Source: Moraxellaceae bacterium (GTDB taxonomy: Bacteria > Pseudomonadota > Gammaproteobacteria > Pseudomonadales > Moraxellaceae). Taken from it: a stretch of 64,000 nt of DNA. The stretch is from contig JAUSND010000015.1 of the NCBI GenBank assembly GCA_030646295.1, forward strand, positions 124,001 through 188,000, in the 5' to 3' direction. A program made the position numbers and the translations under genes. The notes under the pieces were generated by a model. It made no database searches and was not told the DNA's origin. It saw nothing but the letters and a program-made list of their open reading frames with translations. Positions 9,599 to 18,538 of this stretch are shown here, in pieces (the first letter of the stretch is position 1; every line of letters begins with the position of its first letter).

Positions 9599-10615
9599 AT
9601 GTCCAAGTCATTCCCCTTGCGTCGTCTTGCCGCCGCCATTGCACTGTCCACCACCGCTCTGCTGGCACAGGCCAAAGAAGTCTCGCTGCTCAACGTATCG
9701 TATGACCCGACCCGCGAACTCTACCAGGACTACAACGCTGCCTTTTCTGCCTACTGGCAGCAGAAGACGGGCGACACCGTCGCCGTCAAGCAATCCCACG
9801 GCGGCTCCGGCAAGCAGGCTCGTGCCGTGATCGACGGCCTGGAGGCCGATGTGGTGACGCTGGCCCTGGCCTATGACGTGGATTCCATCGCCAGGAAAGG
9901 TCGCCTGTTCAACGAGGACTGGGAGAAGGAGCTCAAGCACAACAGTTCGCCCTACACCTCCACCATCGTGTTCCTGGTGCGCAAGGGTAACCCCAAGGGC
10001 ATCAAGGACTGGAACGATCTGGTCAAGCCCGGCATCTCGGTCATCACGCCCAACCCCAAGACCTCGGGCGGTGCCCGCTGGAACTATCTCGCCGCCTGGG
10101 GCTATGCACTGCGCCAGCCGGGTGCCAACACCGACAAGGCCAAGGGCTTTGTGAAGAAGCTGTTCCAGAACGTGCCGGTACTGGACTCCGGTGCACGTGG
10201 TTCCACCACCACCTTCGTGGAGCGCGGCATTGGTGACGTGCTGCTGGCCTGGGAAAACGAAGCCTTCCTGGCGGTCAAGGAACTGGGCCCGGACAAGGTC
10301 GAAATCGTGGTGCCATCCGTGAGCATTCTGGCCGAACCACCGGTGACCGTCGTGGACAAGTTTGCGAAGAAACATGGCACCGCCGCAGTGGCCAAAGCCT
10401 ACCTGGAGTACCTGTACAGCCCGGTGGGTCAGGAAATTGCCGCAAAGAACCATTACCGCGCCACCGACCCGACTGTCGCCGCGAAATACGCTGCACAGTT
10501 TCCGAAGATCAAGCTGTTTGGCATCAAGGATTTTGGCGGCTGGTCCAGGGCACAGGAAACACACTTCGCTGATGGCGGCACCTTCGACGAAATCTATCAG
10601 CCCGGCAAGAAATAA
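9599..10615 (+). CDS. sbp: Periplasmic sulfate-binding protein
   Basis: A 338-residue substrate-binding protein of the sulfate/thiosulfate ABC importer. It has a signal peptide (about residues 1-25, ending LLAQA) and the family motifs [35 protein letters not shown] and [12 protein letters not shown]. It is followed by a molbindin gene, a regulator gene and the cysT-cysW-cysA membrane components in the same direction. A stem-loop with a short T tract lies right after it and may raise sbp expression relative to the downstream genes, as is usual for periplasmic components. Confidence 0.95.
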   Translation: MSKSFPLRRLAAAIALSTTALLAQAKEVSLLNVSYDPTRELYQDYNAAFSAYWQQKTGDTVAVKQSHGGSGKQARAVIDGLEADVVTLALAYDVDSIARKGRLFNEDWEKELKHNSSPYTSTIVFLVRKGNPKGIKDWNDLVKPGISVITPNPKTSGGARWNYLAAWGYALRQPGANTDKAKGFVKKLFQNVPVLDSGARGSTTTFVERGIGDVLLAWENEAFLAVKELGPDKVEIVVPSVSILAEPPVTVVDKFAKKHGTAAVAKAYLEYLYSPVGQEIAAKNHYRATDPTVAAKYAAQFPKIKLFGIKDFGGWSRAQETHFADGGTFDEIYQPGKK

Positions 10616-10628
10616 GACCCGAGGCAAC

Positions 10629-10664
10629 AGTGACGGTCCGCCAGCGGCGGGTCGTCACTTTCTT
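10629..10664 (+). terminator. Stem-loop after sbp, probable partial terminator or processing site
   Basis: AGTGACG (10629-10635) pairs with CGTCACT (10653-10659), and the inner GTCCGCC/GGCGGGT pairs with two GU pairs around loop AGC, followed by TTTCTTC. Position between sbp and mop suggests differential expression within the operon. Confidence 0.7.
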
Positions 10665-10690
10665 CATGCAGTGCATTACGGAGAACCATC

Positions 10691-10906
10691 ATGACCATCG
10701 AAGCAGTCAACGTGCGCAACCAGTTTCGCGGACGCATCCGCGAAATCATTACCGGCCCGGTGGTGTCCGAGGTTGAAGTGGAAACCCCGCAGGGCGTTGT
10801 CACCTCGGTCATCACGACCCGCTCGGTCAAGGACCTCAACCTCACCGTCGGCACCGAAGTCGTGGCACTGGTGAAATCCACCGAAGTGGCACTGGCCATT
10901 CTGTAA
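10691..10906 (+). CDS. mop: Molbindin: single TOBE (Mop) domain protein
   Basis: A 71-residue protein consisting of one TOBE/Mop domain: NVRNQFRGRIREIITGPV, VETPQGVVTSVITTRSVKDL, and TEVVALVKSTEVALAIL. Molbindins bind molybdate, and sometimes other oxyanions such as tungstate, as oligomers in the cytoplasm. It lies between sbp and a response-regulator-like gene inside a sulfate uptake operon, which hints at cross-talk between sulfate and molybdate, chemically similar anions. GGAG precedes the ATG. Family assignment is firm; the physiological role here is inferred. Confidence 0.9.
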   Translation: MTIEAVNVRNQFRGRIREIITGPVVSEVEVETPQGVVTSVITTRSVKDLNLTVGTEVVALVKSTEVALAIL

Positions 10907-10929
10907 TAGCCAGAGCATCTGGAGACATC

Positions 10930-11640
10930 ATGAGCAGCGTCATTCTGCTGATTCACCGCAGCGTATCGGCACGAAACTTCATCCGCCACGTACTGGTACA
11001 AAGCAATTATCTTGTCCTGTGCGCAGCCAGTGCAGACGAAGCATTGCGCGTACTGAACAACGAGGCCGGTGATGCAACACCAGATCTGCTGCTGGCCGGA
11101 TGCACCGCCATTCCGGAATTACTGGACTCACCATTGCGCCGTCACTTTCCACTGCACCGGCCGCTGCCATTGCTCGTGCTGGACGACGAACCCGGCGTGA
11201 CGCTCCCGGAGTCACTCCAGCGCACCGCCCCGGAGCCACAGTCACTCTTGTTGCGGGCACGACAGCTATTGCACAAGGCACCCTCACCAGAGGAAATCAT
11301 TGAGCATGAGGGGTTGCGGATTGATCCCTCCCGACAACAGGCATGGGCCGGCCACCTGCATCTGGAGCTGACACCACTGACTTTTCGCCTGATTCATTTA
11401 CTCGCCAGCCACCCGGGACGACTTTTTTCGCGGCAGCAACTGCTGGACCGCGTCTGGAATGATCATGGCTACGTTGAAGAGCGCACCGTCGACGTACACA
11501 TTTATCGACTGCGTGGACAACTGGCACGTCTGGGTCTTGGGCACCTGATCGAGTCAGTTCGCGGCAGTGGCTATCGTGTTGCCGCCATGAAACCTGCACG
11601 ACATCCAGTGCACACCGGCCAGTTACGCTTTGCCTCCTGA
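10930..11640 (+). CDS. OmpR/PhoB-type regulator with a degenerate receiver domain
   Basis: A 236-residue protein. Residues about 125-220 form a clear OmpR/PhoB winged helix: LTPLTFRLIHLLASHPGRLF, FSRQQLLDRVW, TVDVHIYRLRGQL and ESVRGSGYRV. Residues 1-115 have receiver-like length and pattern, but the phosphorylation residues are gone. The acidic pair after the first strand is replaced (ILLIHRS), the phospho-acceptor Asp position is Gly57 in PDLLLAGC, and the switch lysine is not recognisable. No histidine kinase is adjacent. It probably regulates without phosphorylation, perhaps through a ligand or partner. It sits within the sulfate operon between mop and cysT. Confidence 0.82.
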   Translation: MSSVILLIHRSVSARNFIRHVLVQSNYLVLCAASADEALRVLNNEAGDATPDLLLAGCTAIPELLDSPLRRHFPLHRPLPLLVLDDEPGVTLPESLQRTAPEPQSLLLRARQLLHKAPSPEEIIEHEGLRIDPSRQQAWAGHLHLELTPLTFRLIHLLASHPGRLFSRQQLLDRVWNDHGYVEERTVDVHIYRLRGQLARLGLGHLIESVRGSGYRVAAMKPARHPVHTGQLRFAS

Positions 11641-11684
11641 GCAGCGACCGGCCCACACAAGAAACAAACCGCAGGCATCTACCC

Positions 11685-12524
11685 ATGTTTGGTTTTTCAC
11701 GCTCCCCCAGTGTACTGCCGGGCTTTCGCCTGACGCTGGGCTTTGCCCTGTTCTATCTCGGCCTGATCGTGCTGATTCCCCTGTCCGGCCTGTTCTTCAA
11801 GACCGCCACCATGACCTGGGAAGACTTTGTGAACACGGTGACCGCCCCGCGCGTACTGGCCTCCTATGAACTCAGCTTCGGCGCATCGTTCATTGCCGCA
11901 GGACTGAATGCCGTGTTCGGTTTTCTGGTGGCCTGGGTACTGGTGCGCTACCGCTTTCCCGGCAAGCGCATCATTGATGCACTGGTCGACCTGCCCTTTG
12001 CCTTGCCCACGGCGGTAGCCGGTATTGCCCTGACCGCGCTGTATGCACCCAACGGCGCCTTCGGCAAGGTACTGGAGCCGCTGGGCCTGAAGGTGGCCTT
12101 CACGCCTCTCGGCGTAGTGGTGGCACTCACCTTTATCGGCCTGCCCTTTGTTGTGCGCACCGTGCAACCCGTGCTCGAGGATCTGGAGCTGGAAGTGGAA
12201 GAAGCCGCCGCCAGTCTGGGGGCGTCACGCTGGAAAACCTTCAGCCGCATCATTTTCCCGGCCGTGTTGCCGGCTCTGCTGACCGGATTTGCGCTGGCCT
12301 TTGCCCGCGCCGTTGGCGAATACGGCTCGGTCATCTTTATTGCCGGCAACATGCCGATGATTTCCGAAATTGCGCCACTGATGATCATCACCAAACTTGA
12401 ACAGTATGACTATGCCGGCGCCACCGCGATTGCGTCCGTCATGCTGGTGATTTCATTCGTGCTGCTGCTTGCCATCAATCTGTTACAGGCCTGGACACGA
12501 CGCCAGACAACGGCCGGACGCTGA
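11685..12524 (+). CDS. cysT: Sulfate ABC transporter permease CysT
   Basis: A 279-residue inner-membrane permease of the sulfate importer (also called CysU). It has about six transmembrane segments and the EAA loop [21 protein letters not shown], which contacts the CysA ATPase. Residues [19 protein letters not shown] are characteristic of CysT. It is 10 bases upstream of cysW and partners CysW in the membrane heterodimer. Confidence 0.95.
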   Translation: MFGFSRSPSVLPGFRLTLGFALFYLGLIVLIPLSGLFFKTATMTWEDFVNTVTAPRVLASYELSFGASFIAAGLNAVFGFLVAWVLVRYRFPGKRIIDALVDLPFALPTAVAGIALTALYAPNGAFGKVLEPLGLKVAFTPLGVVVALTFIGLPFVVRTVQPVLEDLELEVEEAAASLGASRWKTFSRIIFPAVLPALLTGFALAFARAVGEYGSVIFIAGNMPMISEIAPLMIITKLEQYDYAGATAIASVMLVISFVLLLAINLLQAWTRRQTTAGR

Positions 12525-12534
12525 GGGGGTAATC

Positions 12535-13422
12535 ATGTCTGCATCATCGCGCACCTATACCAGAAGCGTTACCGAACCATTATGGATTCGCCTCCTGCTG
12601 ATTGGCGGCGCCCTGCTGTTTCTGGCCATCTTCCTGCTGGCACCATTGGCGGCGGTTTTCTCCGAAGCACTGCGCAAGGGAACCGAGGCCTATTTTGAAT
12701 CATTCAGCGATCCGGATGCGCTTTCCGCCATCAAGCTGACGCTGATAGCGGCCGCCATTGCGGTCCCCTTCAATCTTGTTTTTGGTGTTGCTGCGGCATG
12801 GGCCATTGCCAAATTCGAGTTCAGTGGCAAGCAGTTCCTGATCACGCTGATTGATTTGCCTTTTGCCGTTTCCCCCGTCATCGCCGGTCTTGTCTATGTA
12901 CTGATGTTCGGTGCCCACGGCTATTTCGGGGAGTGGCTGTATAAACATGACATCAAGATCCTCTTTGCCGTGCCCGGCATTGTGCTGGCAACCATTTTTG
13001 TGACATTTCCCTTTGTGGCCCGCGAACTGATTCCACTGATGCAGGCACAGGGCACCGAGGAAGAAGAAGCCGCCATCACGCTGGGCGCATCGGGCTTTAA
13101 AACGTTTCTCAAGGTCACCCTGCCCAACATCAAATGGGGCCTGCTGTATGGCGTTATCCTTTGCAATGCACGCGCGATGGGTGAGTTTGGCGCCGTGTCC
13201 GTAGTGTCCGGCCATATTCGCGGCCTGACCAACACACTGCCGCTGCATGTGGAAATCCTCTACAACGAATACATGTTTGTCGCCGCCTTTGCCGTGGCAT
13301 CGCTGCTGGCCCTGCTCGCACTGGTGACACTGGCACTGAAGTCTTTTGTGGAGTGGAAGCTGGCTGCCGAAATGAAAGCCCTGCGTGACGGATTCCAGGA
13401 ATCCACCCCGGCTCAATCCTGA
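12535..13422 (+). CDS. cysW: Sulfate ABC transporter permease CysW
   Basis: A 295-residue second permease. The EAA loop [22 protein letters not shown] and the family stretch [20 protein letters not shown] are clear, with about six membrane segments. The ATG at 12535 follows GAGGGGG (12523-12529) at suitable spacing; an upstream in-frame start would overlap cysT. It is followed after 13 bases by cysA. Confidence 0.95.
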   Translation: MSASSRTYTRSVTEPLWIRLLLIGGALLFLAIFLLAPLAAVFSEALRKGTEAYFESFSDPDALSAIKLTLIAAAIAVPFNLVFGVAAAWAIAKFEFSGKQFLITLIDLPFAVSPVIAGLVYVLMFGAHGYFGEWLYKHDIKILFAVPGIVLATIFVTFPFVARELIPLMQAQGTEEEEAAITLGASGFKTFLKVTLPNIKWGLLYGVILCNARAMGEFGAVSVVSGHIRGLTNTLPLHVEILYNEYMFVAAFAVASLLALLALVTLALKSFVEWKLAAEMKALRDGFQESTPAQS

Positions 13423-13435
13423 GGAGCGAATGGTC

Positions 13436-14518
13436 ATGAGTATTGAAATCAGAAATGTGAGCAAGCGCTTCGGCAACTTTGTCGCGCTGGACAATGTCAA
13501 CCTGAACGTGGACAGCGGCGAACTGGTCGCGCTGCTTGGACCGTCAGGGTGCGGCAAGACCACCCTGCTGCGCATCATTGCCGGCCTGGAAGCCGCTGAC
13601 GAAGGCAGCATCCTTTTTCACGGCGAGGACACCACTGACCGTCATGTGCGTGAGCGCCAGGTTGGTTTTGTATTCCAGCACTACGCCCTGTTCCGGCACA
13701 TGACCGTATTCGAGAATGTTGCTTTCGGCCTGCGCGTGCGTCCGCGCAAGCAGCGCCCGGGTGAAGCCGACATCCGCAAGAAGGTCACCACCCTGCTGGA
13801 GCTGGTGCAGCTGGGCTGGCTGGCCGACCGCTATCCCAGCCAGCTTTCTGGCGGCCAGCGCCAGCGTATCGCCCTGGCACGCGCACTGGCGGTGGAACCA
13901 AAGCTGCTATTGCTGGATGAGCCGTTTGGTGCGCTGGATGCAAAGGTGCGCAAGGACCTGCGGCGCTGGCTGCGCCAGTTGCATGACGAACTGCATGTCA
14001 CCTCCGTTTTTGTTACACACGACCAGGAAGAAGCGCTCGAAGTGGCAGACCGCATTGTCGTGCTGAACCGTGGCCACATCGAACAGATTGGCACCCCGGA
14101 TGAGGTCTATCAGGCACCGGCCTCACCGTTCGTTTACAGCTTCCTGGGCAACGTCAACCTGTTCCACGGACGTGTTGACGAGGGCTGGGCCGAAGTTGGC
14201 GGTCTGCGTCTGGAAGCGGCAGAGCATGAAGGGGTGAGCGGCGAAGCCGTCGCCTATGTACGCCCGCACGACATCGAATTGTCACGCAGTGCATTGCCGG
14301 ATGCCCGACAGGCAGTGGTGGATGATGTGCGCCCGCTTGGCGGACTGGTACGGCTGGTCCTGCGCCATGAACAGTCACTGGTCGAGGTGGAACTGTCGCG
14401 TGAGCGCTATGCGCTGGAGCCAGTGCTGGCCGGTGATGACGTATGGTTCCGGCCACGGCAGGCGCGGGTATTCCTGCAGGAGAACACAACTGCAGCAGAA
14501 AGCAGTTACAGCATCTGA
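13436..14518 (+). CDS. cysA: Sulfate ABC transporter ATP-binding protein
   Basis: A 360-residue ATPase that powers CysT/CysW. Walker [10 protein letters not shown] (35-43), Q-loop [14 protein letters not shown], signature [15 protein letters not shown], Walker [13 protein letters not shown] and the H-loop [10 protein letters not shown] are complete. The C-terminal part carries a TOBE-like regulatory domain ([11 protein letters not shown]). The ATG at 13436 is 9 bases after GAGGAG; an ATG six bases earlier has poor spacing. Last gene of the sulfate operon, closed by a strong hairpin. Confidence 0.95.
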   Translation: MSIEIRNVSKRFGNFVALDNVNLNVDSGELVALLGPSGCGKTTLLRIIAGLEAADEGSILFHGEDTTDRHVRERQVGFVFQHYALFRHMTVFENVAFGLRVRPRKQRPGEADIRKKVTTLLELVQLGWLADRYPSQLSGGQRQRIALARALAVEPKLLLLDEPFGALDAKVRKDLRRWLRQLHDELHVTSVFVTHDQEEALEVADRIVVLNRGHIEQIGTPDEVYQAPASPFVYSFLGNVNLFHGRVDEGWAEVGGLRLEAAEHEGVSGEAVAYVRPHDIELSRSALPDARQAVVDDVRPLGGLVRLVLRHEQSLVEVELSRERYALEPVLAGDDVWFRPRQARVFLQENTTAAESSYSI

Positions 14519-14523
14519 GTTAC

Positions 14524-14570
14524 CACGCCCGATAAACGGGGTCCTCTATCGGACCCGTTTATCGGGCGTG
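14524..14570. terminator. Bidirectional hairpin between cysA and the barrel protein gene
   Basis: CACGCCCGATAAACGGG near 14524-14540 pairs with CCCGTTTATCGGGCGTG near 14554-14570, with further GTCC/GGAC pairing next to the loop. It separates convergent cysA and the outer-membrane gene; TTTAA follows on the plus side. Confidence 0.85.
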
Positions 14571-14571
14571 T

Positions 14572-15873
14572 TTAATGTGCGTGCCCTTCATGCCCGCCAA
14601 ACGTGCCGGTGTAACCCAGCACAAACTCGTTCAGCTGCGTTGTTGCGCCCGCCTCGTCACTTACATCGGCCGAGGAAAACTGCAGACGCAGTCGTGTTGA
14701 CGGATTCGGCCGGAACGTTACCGCCAGCGTCGTGCGCGATGACGCATCAAAGGCCAGCACATTGCCGGCTTCGTCCAGCTCGTTCTGCATGCCGGAAACC
14801 TCGTGGCGCAGGCCCAGCTGCCAGCGCGGTGCAATGCCATAGCTGGCCTGCACATACATGCCGTCCTGCGTGCCGCTGACGGTATCACCCACCAGCACCG
14901 GTGCCGCCGCATCAGCGCCCGTCACCCTCATGTCCTTTTCCAGCAGCAGGTATTCTGCAACAAGCTCCAGATCGCCCTTGCCCTGCTCACCCCGGCCATC
15001 CAGTTCATAAACAATATCCATGCCGGCCAGTGACTGCTGCCCGTCCAGCGCAAACTGGTCGTCGACCACCGTGTCGTCCTCATCAATCAGTTGCTGGAAC
15101 TGGCTGGCATGCGCCAGTGAAAGGCCAAACTGCAGCGAGTGCTGCTCGCCCAGATATGGCGCCAGCTTGATGAAAAACGTCCCGGTGCGCGGACCCGCCT
15201 GATGCTCCGGCAATCCCGCGCCGGAGAGCACCACCGCATCGGCCTCCTCCGGTTCGACCAGCGTACCGAAACGTTCCTGATCCCGCCCCTGCAGCGCCTC
15301 TACACCAAACAGCAGATAGAATGGCACCGGCGCCTGCCAGGTCAGCTGCATGCCGGTATCGAGCAGTCCGTGACCGCCCAGCAACGCGCCATACACGAGA
15401 TTGTCGCCGGCGAAATCCTGCTCATGCTGGTGCTGGCTGTTGAGGTAACCGATGCCGCTCAGGAAGCGCCCGGCCTTCATAGCCAGCCCGGCCGGCAAGC
15501 CCTGTGTCTCCAGCCATGCCTCCTCCATCTCGATCCCGTCCGCCAGCAATGCCAGCGACAAGCGCGCCTTCAATTGCGACGGTAACGATGCCTCTACCGC
15601 GAGTTCGGACTCGCCAAGGTTAAAACCGTTTTCCCGGGCATGACCATGCTCGTCCGCATGCACGCCATGCAGGATGCCGGCAGCCTCCTCCAGGATTTCA
15701 TCGCCCTCACCCAGCTGGTTGTCGTGATAGAAAAATCCGTCGAGCACCAGTGACAGTGCAGGCCTGCCATCCGTTGCACCGGCACCATGGCCATGCCCGT
15801 CATCTTCAGCAGCAGCAGTCACCGGCAACAGCGCAGCCACAAGCACGGCCGGCAAGGAAATCGAACGCATCAT
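14572..15873 (-). CDS. Predicted outer-membrane beta-barrel protein, His-rich, under a Zur box
   Basis: A protein of about 433 residues with a signal peptide (MMRSISLPAVLVAALLPVTA then AA) and alternating-residue strands typical of a beta-barrel, ending in a His-rich tail GGHEGHAH. The mature N-terminus has EDDGHGHGAG, and further histidines occur in LHGVHADEHGHAREN and NSQHQHEQD. A near-perfect Zur palindrome precedes it, so zinc acquisition under zinc limitation is a reasonable inference. An in-frame ATG at 15906 would give 444 residues but lies inside the Zur box; neither start has a clear ribosome-binding site. No plug domain of a TonB-dependent receptor was recognised. Confidence 0.7.
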   Translation of the reverse strand: MMRSISLPAVLVAALLPVTAAAEDDGHGHGAGATDGRPALSLVLDGFFYHDNQLGEGDEILEEAAGILHGVHADEHGHARENGFNLGESELAVEASLPSQLKARLSLALLADGIEMEEAWLETQGLPAGLAMKAGRFLSGIGYLNSQHQHEQDFAGDNLVYGALLGGHGLLDTGMQLTWQAPVPFYLLFGVEALQGRDQERFGTLVEPEEADAVVLSGAGLPEHQAGPRTGTFFIKLAPYLGEQHSLQFGLSLAHASQFQQLIDEDDTVVDDQFALDGQQSLAGMDIVYELDGRGEQGKGDLELVAEYLLLEKDMRVTGADAAAPVLVGDTVSGTQDGMYVQASYGIAPRWQLGLRHEVSGMQNELDEAGNVLAFDASSRTTLAVTFRPNPSTRLRLQFSSADVSDEAGATTQLNEFVLGYTGTFGGHEGHAH

Positions 15874-15905
15874 GAGGAGGCACACATCAGTCAGTTGATT
15901 TTTCA

Positions 15906-15920
15906 TGTTATACTATAACA
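15906..15920. promoter_or_regulatory. Zur-box-like palindrome
   Basis: TGTTATA (15906-15912), C, TATAACA (15914-15920): perfect 7-base arms around one base. It matches the core of the gammaproteobacterial Zur operator (TGTTATAnTATAACA). It lies between divergent genes, upstream of the His-rich barrel gene and 76 bases before the small membrane protein gene, so it could control either. Confidence 0.85.
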
Positions 15921-15996
15921 ATGCATTGACTCAATACATGCCAGCACTGCATTTCTGGCACAATCGGCCTTATCCAGACGTTGCAAGGAGACCCAC

Positions 15997-16449
15997 ATGG
16001 CCGCAGCCACCGAGCTTGATCGTCTGCGCGAGGAATGCCGCGCCCTGGCGCGCAAGCGTGCACTGGTCTCGGCAGGTGCCGCTGTGGTGCCCGTGCCCTT
16101 CATGGATATCGTGGTGGATGCCGGCATCCTGATGGAACTGATCCCCGAGATCAGCCACCGCTTTGGCCTGGCCAGTGAAGACATTGATGCGATGGACCCG
16201 GCGCAGAGGGAAAAAACCTGGCGCGTGATACGCCGTCGCGGCGCGCAACTGGTGGGCATTGTGCTAACCCGCCAGCTGGTGCGCAAAAGCTTTCAGGGCA
16301 TGGCGGGGCGTCTGATCACCCGCCAGATATCAAAGTTCATCCCTCTGGGCGGCCAGATTGTTGCGGCGGGTCTTGGCTATTTCGTGATGCGGAAGATTGT
16401 CTACAAGCACATTGACGACTGTCATGCCGTTGCCAGGGAAAACGCCTGA
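15997..16449 (+). CDS. Small membrane-associated protein, DUF697/EcsC-like
   Basis: A 150-residue protein. A charged N-terminal helix (ELDRLREECRALARKRALV) precedes hydrophobic stretches AGAAVVPVPFMDIVVDAGIL and FIPLGGQIVAAGLGYFVMRK. The PVP-D-VVDAGIL-MELIPEIS-RFGL pattern resembles DUF697/EcsC proteins associated with membranes and GTPases; function is unknown. AAGGAG lies 6 bases before the ATG. It is divergent from the barrel protein and shares its Zur-box region. Its stop is 1 base from the end of the convergent CDF gene. Confidence 0.6.
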   Translation: MAAATELDRLREECRALARKRALVSAGAAVVPVPFMDIVVDAGILMELIPEISHRFGLASEDIDAMDPAQREKTWRVIRRRGAQLVGIVLTRQLVRKSFQGMAGRLITRQISKFIPLGGQIVAAGLGYFVMRKIVYKHIDDCHAVARENA

Positions 16450-16450
16450 C

Positions 16451-17335
16451 TCAGTGCGCCCCCGGCTCGACATGAATGACAATTTCCGTTGCCGGAAACT
16501 CGGCCCGCACGGCATCTTCCAGCGCATCGCAAAGATCGTGTGACTGCACCACCGTCCATTCGCCCGGCAACAGCAGGTTGAACTCGACAAAGCGGCGATG
16601 GCCGGCATGGCGTGTGCGCAACCCCTCGATAACGGCCTGCGGCGGTAACTGCTGCTGCAAGGCATCGTCCACGCGTCGAAACTCGTCCGGCGGCAACTGC
16701 ACATCCATCAGCACATCTACCGAACGCATCATCAGCTTGACGCCCGTGCGCACAATATTCAATGCCACCGCCAGCGCCACCAGCGGGTCCAGCCACCAGG
16801 CCGAGGGAAACACCAGCATCAGTGCCAGTGCCAGCAGAATCCCCACCGAGGTCCAGACATCCGTCAGCAAGTGATGGGCGTCGGCCTCGACCGCAATGCT
16901 TTTCTCGGCATGCGCCACCTTCATCAGCCACCAGGCCGCCACCGCATTGACCAGTGTCGCTGCCAGCGACAGCAGCAAACCGTAATCCAGCTTTGCCACC
17001 GGCTCCGGTGCAATCAGGCGGTTGATGGCCGACCAGGCAATCGCCACTGCCGCAAAAAGGATCAGCATGCCCTCTGCACCGCTGGCAAAGAACTCGGCCT
17101 TTTCGTGACCGAAGGGATGCTCGTCATCGGCCGGTGCGGCCGCAACGCCGAGCAGCACAAAACCCAGCACTGCTGCCGCCAGATTGACGAACGACTCCAC
17201 GGCATCGGAATACAGGCCAACCGACCCCGTCATGAAGTAGGCACCAAACTTGAGCACGATGGTGGCAATGGCAGCAGCCATCGACACCAGCATGGCGCGT
17301 TGCACACGGCTCATCGGCGGGCGAACACTGGTCAT
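16451..17335 (-). CDS. Cation diffusion facilitator family metal exporter
   Basis: A 294-residue CDF (FieF/ZitB-like) exporter of divalent metals such as Zn(II) or Fe(II), driven by proton exchange. The first helix pair contains GLYSDAVESFVNL and the histidine loop HPFGHEKAEFFASG; the second metal-site helix is AHHLLTDVWTSVG. The cytoplasmic C-terminal domain contains VIEGLRTRHAGHRRFVEFNL. The start MTSVRPPMSRVQRAM was chosen because the longer upstream extension is not hydrophobic or conserved. It lies near a Zur-box-controlled gene. Metal specificity cannot be read with certainty. Confidence 0.92.
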   Translation of the reverse strand: MTSVRPPMSRVQRAMLVSMAAAIATIVLKFGAYFMTGSVGLYSDAVESFVNLAAAVLGFVLLGVAAAPADDEHPFGHEKAEFFASGAEGMLILFAAVAIAWSAINRLIAPEPVAKLDYGLLLSLAATLVNAVAAWWLMKVAHAEKSIAVEADAHHLLTDVWTSVGILLALALMLVFPSAWWLDPLVALAVALNIVRTGVKLMMRSVDVLMDVQLPPDEFRRVDDALQQQLPPQAVIEGLRTRHAGHRRFVEFNLLLPGEWTVVQSHDLCDALEDAVRAEFPATEIVIHVEPGAH

Positions 17336-17495
17336 GTACGGAGTCCTGTTCCCGTCGGGCTGACGGATGGGCACGGTTGGTACCGGAAAATGAACAGCCC
17401 CGCATGGCGGGGCTGAAAAGCAACTGCCGGCCATTTTCGCCCATGCGAAAACGGTACGCCAGCATCACCCGCACGCTGGCGTGCGTGCAGTGATC

Positions 17496-17813
17496 TCAGA
17501 TGGGCTTGGAGCCGTAATTGCTCACCGGCTTCTGTGGCGGATCTGCCGTCACGTCGGGAGGAATTTCCTGCACCTTGCCACCCTTCGCCAGAAAACGTTC
17601 CATCTCTTCTTCCAGCTGGCGGCGCAGGGCTTCCTTGCTGGAGACGGACAGCGTCTCGGCTTCATCGACATCCTTGCGGGCAGCGGGTGCCGCTTCGCCG
17701 GACGCTGCTTCGGCCACTGGCGCATCGGCGTCCAGCGCCTCTTCTACCTCGTCCTCGGCTTCTTCTTCCACCGGGTCGTTTTCATCAAAATCGTCGTAAT
17801 CGTCATTCGACAT
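17496..17813 (-). CDS. sutA: SutA-like RNA polymerase-binding protein
   Basis: A 105-residue protein, highly acidic in its first half (DDYDDFDENDPVEEEAEDE). A central helix KEALRRQLEEEMERFL is followed by the C-terminal block GGKVQEIPPDV...DPPQKP...NYGSKPI, which closely resembles the end of Pseudomonas aeruginosa SutA, also about 105 residues. SutA binds RNA polymerase and aids transcription of ribosomal and other genes in slow growth. The identification is from memory of the motif and the overall shape. It appears to be a single-gene unit, followed by a weak hairpin (17397-17415). Confidence 0.75.
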   Translation of the reverse strand: MSNDDYDDFDENDPVEEEAEDEVEEALDADAPVAEAASGEAAPAARKDVDEAETLSVSSKEALRRQLEEEMERFLAKGGKVQEIPPDVTADPPQKPVSNYGSKPI

Positions 17814-17990
17814 GGTGCTTACCCCAAAACAAGACAGCGCCCCGATACGGCACGAAACAACTTCGCATCGACGGGACCATTGTATAGATCAGACACGTAG
17901 GTTTGTCAGCGTTATTTTCCGGAGAAGCCGACGAGTTTTCCAGCCTTGAGACAAGCGGTTGGCTATGATAGGCAAATGGTCAGTGCCTGA

Positions 17991-18485
17991 TTACTGGCAC
18001 GCTTCCTGAATGGCCTGATCCAGCTCCTTGAGGTGACCGCTGTGCTCCTTGTCGCCCATGTACACGCGCTCGCCCTTGTCGTTGACATCATACAGGCGCG
18101 AGCCTTCGACATTGCGGCGGTAGTCCCGCAGTTCCAGACACTTGCGCTTGCGTGCCGCCAGTGCCATGTTCTTGCTGGCAACTTCCTGTTCGTGCTGCTC
18201 GCGCTCCTGCGCCAGGATATCAGCCATGCGCTTTTGGCGCTGCAACACATCACTCGCAGTGTTACCTGCTGCGGGTGCCGTCTCCACATTACGCCCGCCA
18301 GGCGCGCTGGCACGCGGTGTTGCCAGTGTTTCCACTTTCTTGCTCGCGGCGCTTTCGGGCTTCTTGTCCGTGAAATGCACACGGCCTTCCGCATCAGTCC
18401 ATTTGTAAAGCTCGGCCTGCACCGGCAGTGCAACCACTGCCGTCAGCAATACCAGCGCCCTGACACTGAAGGATTTCCTGTGCAT
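17991..18485 (-). CDS. DUF4124-domain exported protein
   Basis: A 164-residue protein with a signal peptide (residues 1-24, ending PVQA) followed at once by the DUF4124 signature LYKWTDAEGRVHFTDKKP. The rest is a charged, helical region (ILAQEREQHEQEVASKN) ending in KECSGHLKEL-like sequence. DUF4124 proteins are common periplasmic proteins of unknown role. It follows secB in the same direction after 53 bases and may be co-transcribed. Confidence 0.8.
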   Translation of the reverse strand: MHRKSFSVRALVLLTAVVALPVQAELYKWTDAEGRVHFTDKKPESAASKKVETLATPRASAPGGRNVETAPAAGNTASDVLQRQKRMADILAQEREQHEQEVASKNMALAARKRKCLELRDYRRNVEGSRLYDVNDKGERVYMGDKEHSGHLKELDQAIQEACQ

Positions 18486-18538
18486 GTTCCTGTTCCCCGA
18501 AAAAAACGGGCAGCGTCCCGGCTGCCCGTCGACAGATC

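Noticed and set aside
17397-17415. Hairpin AGCCCCGC-ATG-GCGGGGCT downstream of sutA
   Set aside because: Stem is good but neither side has a continuous T tract, so I did not list it as a terminator.
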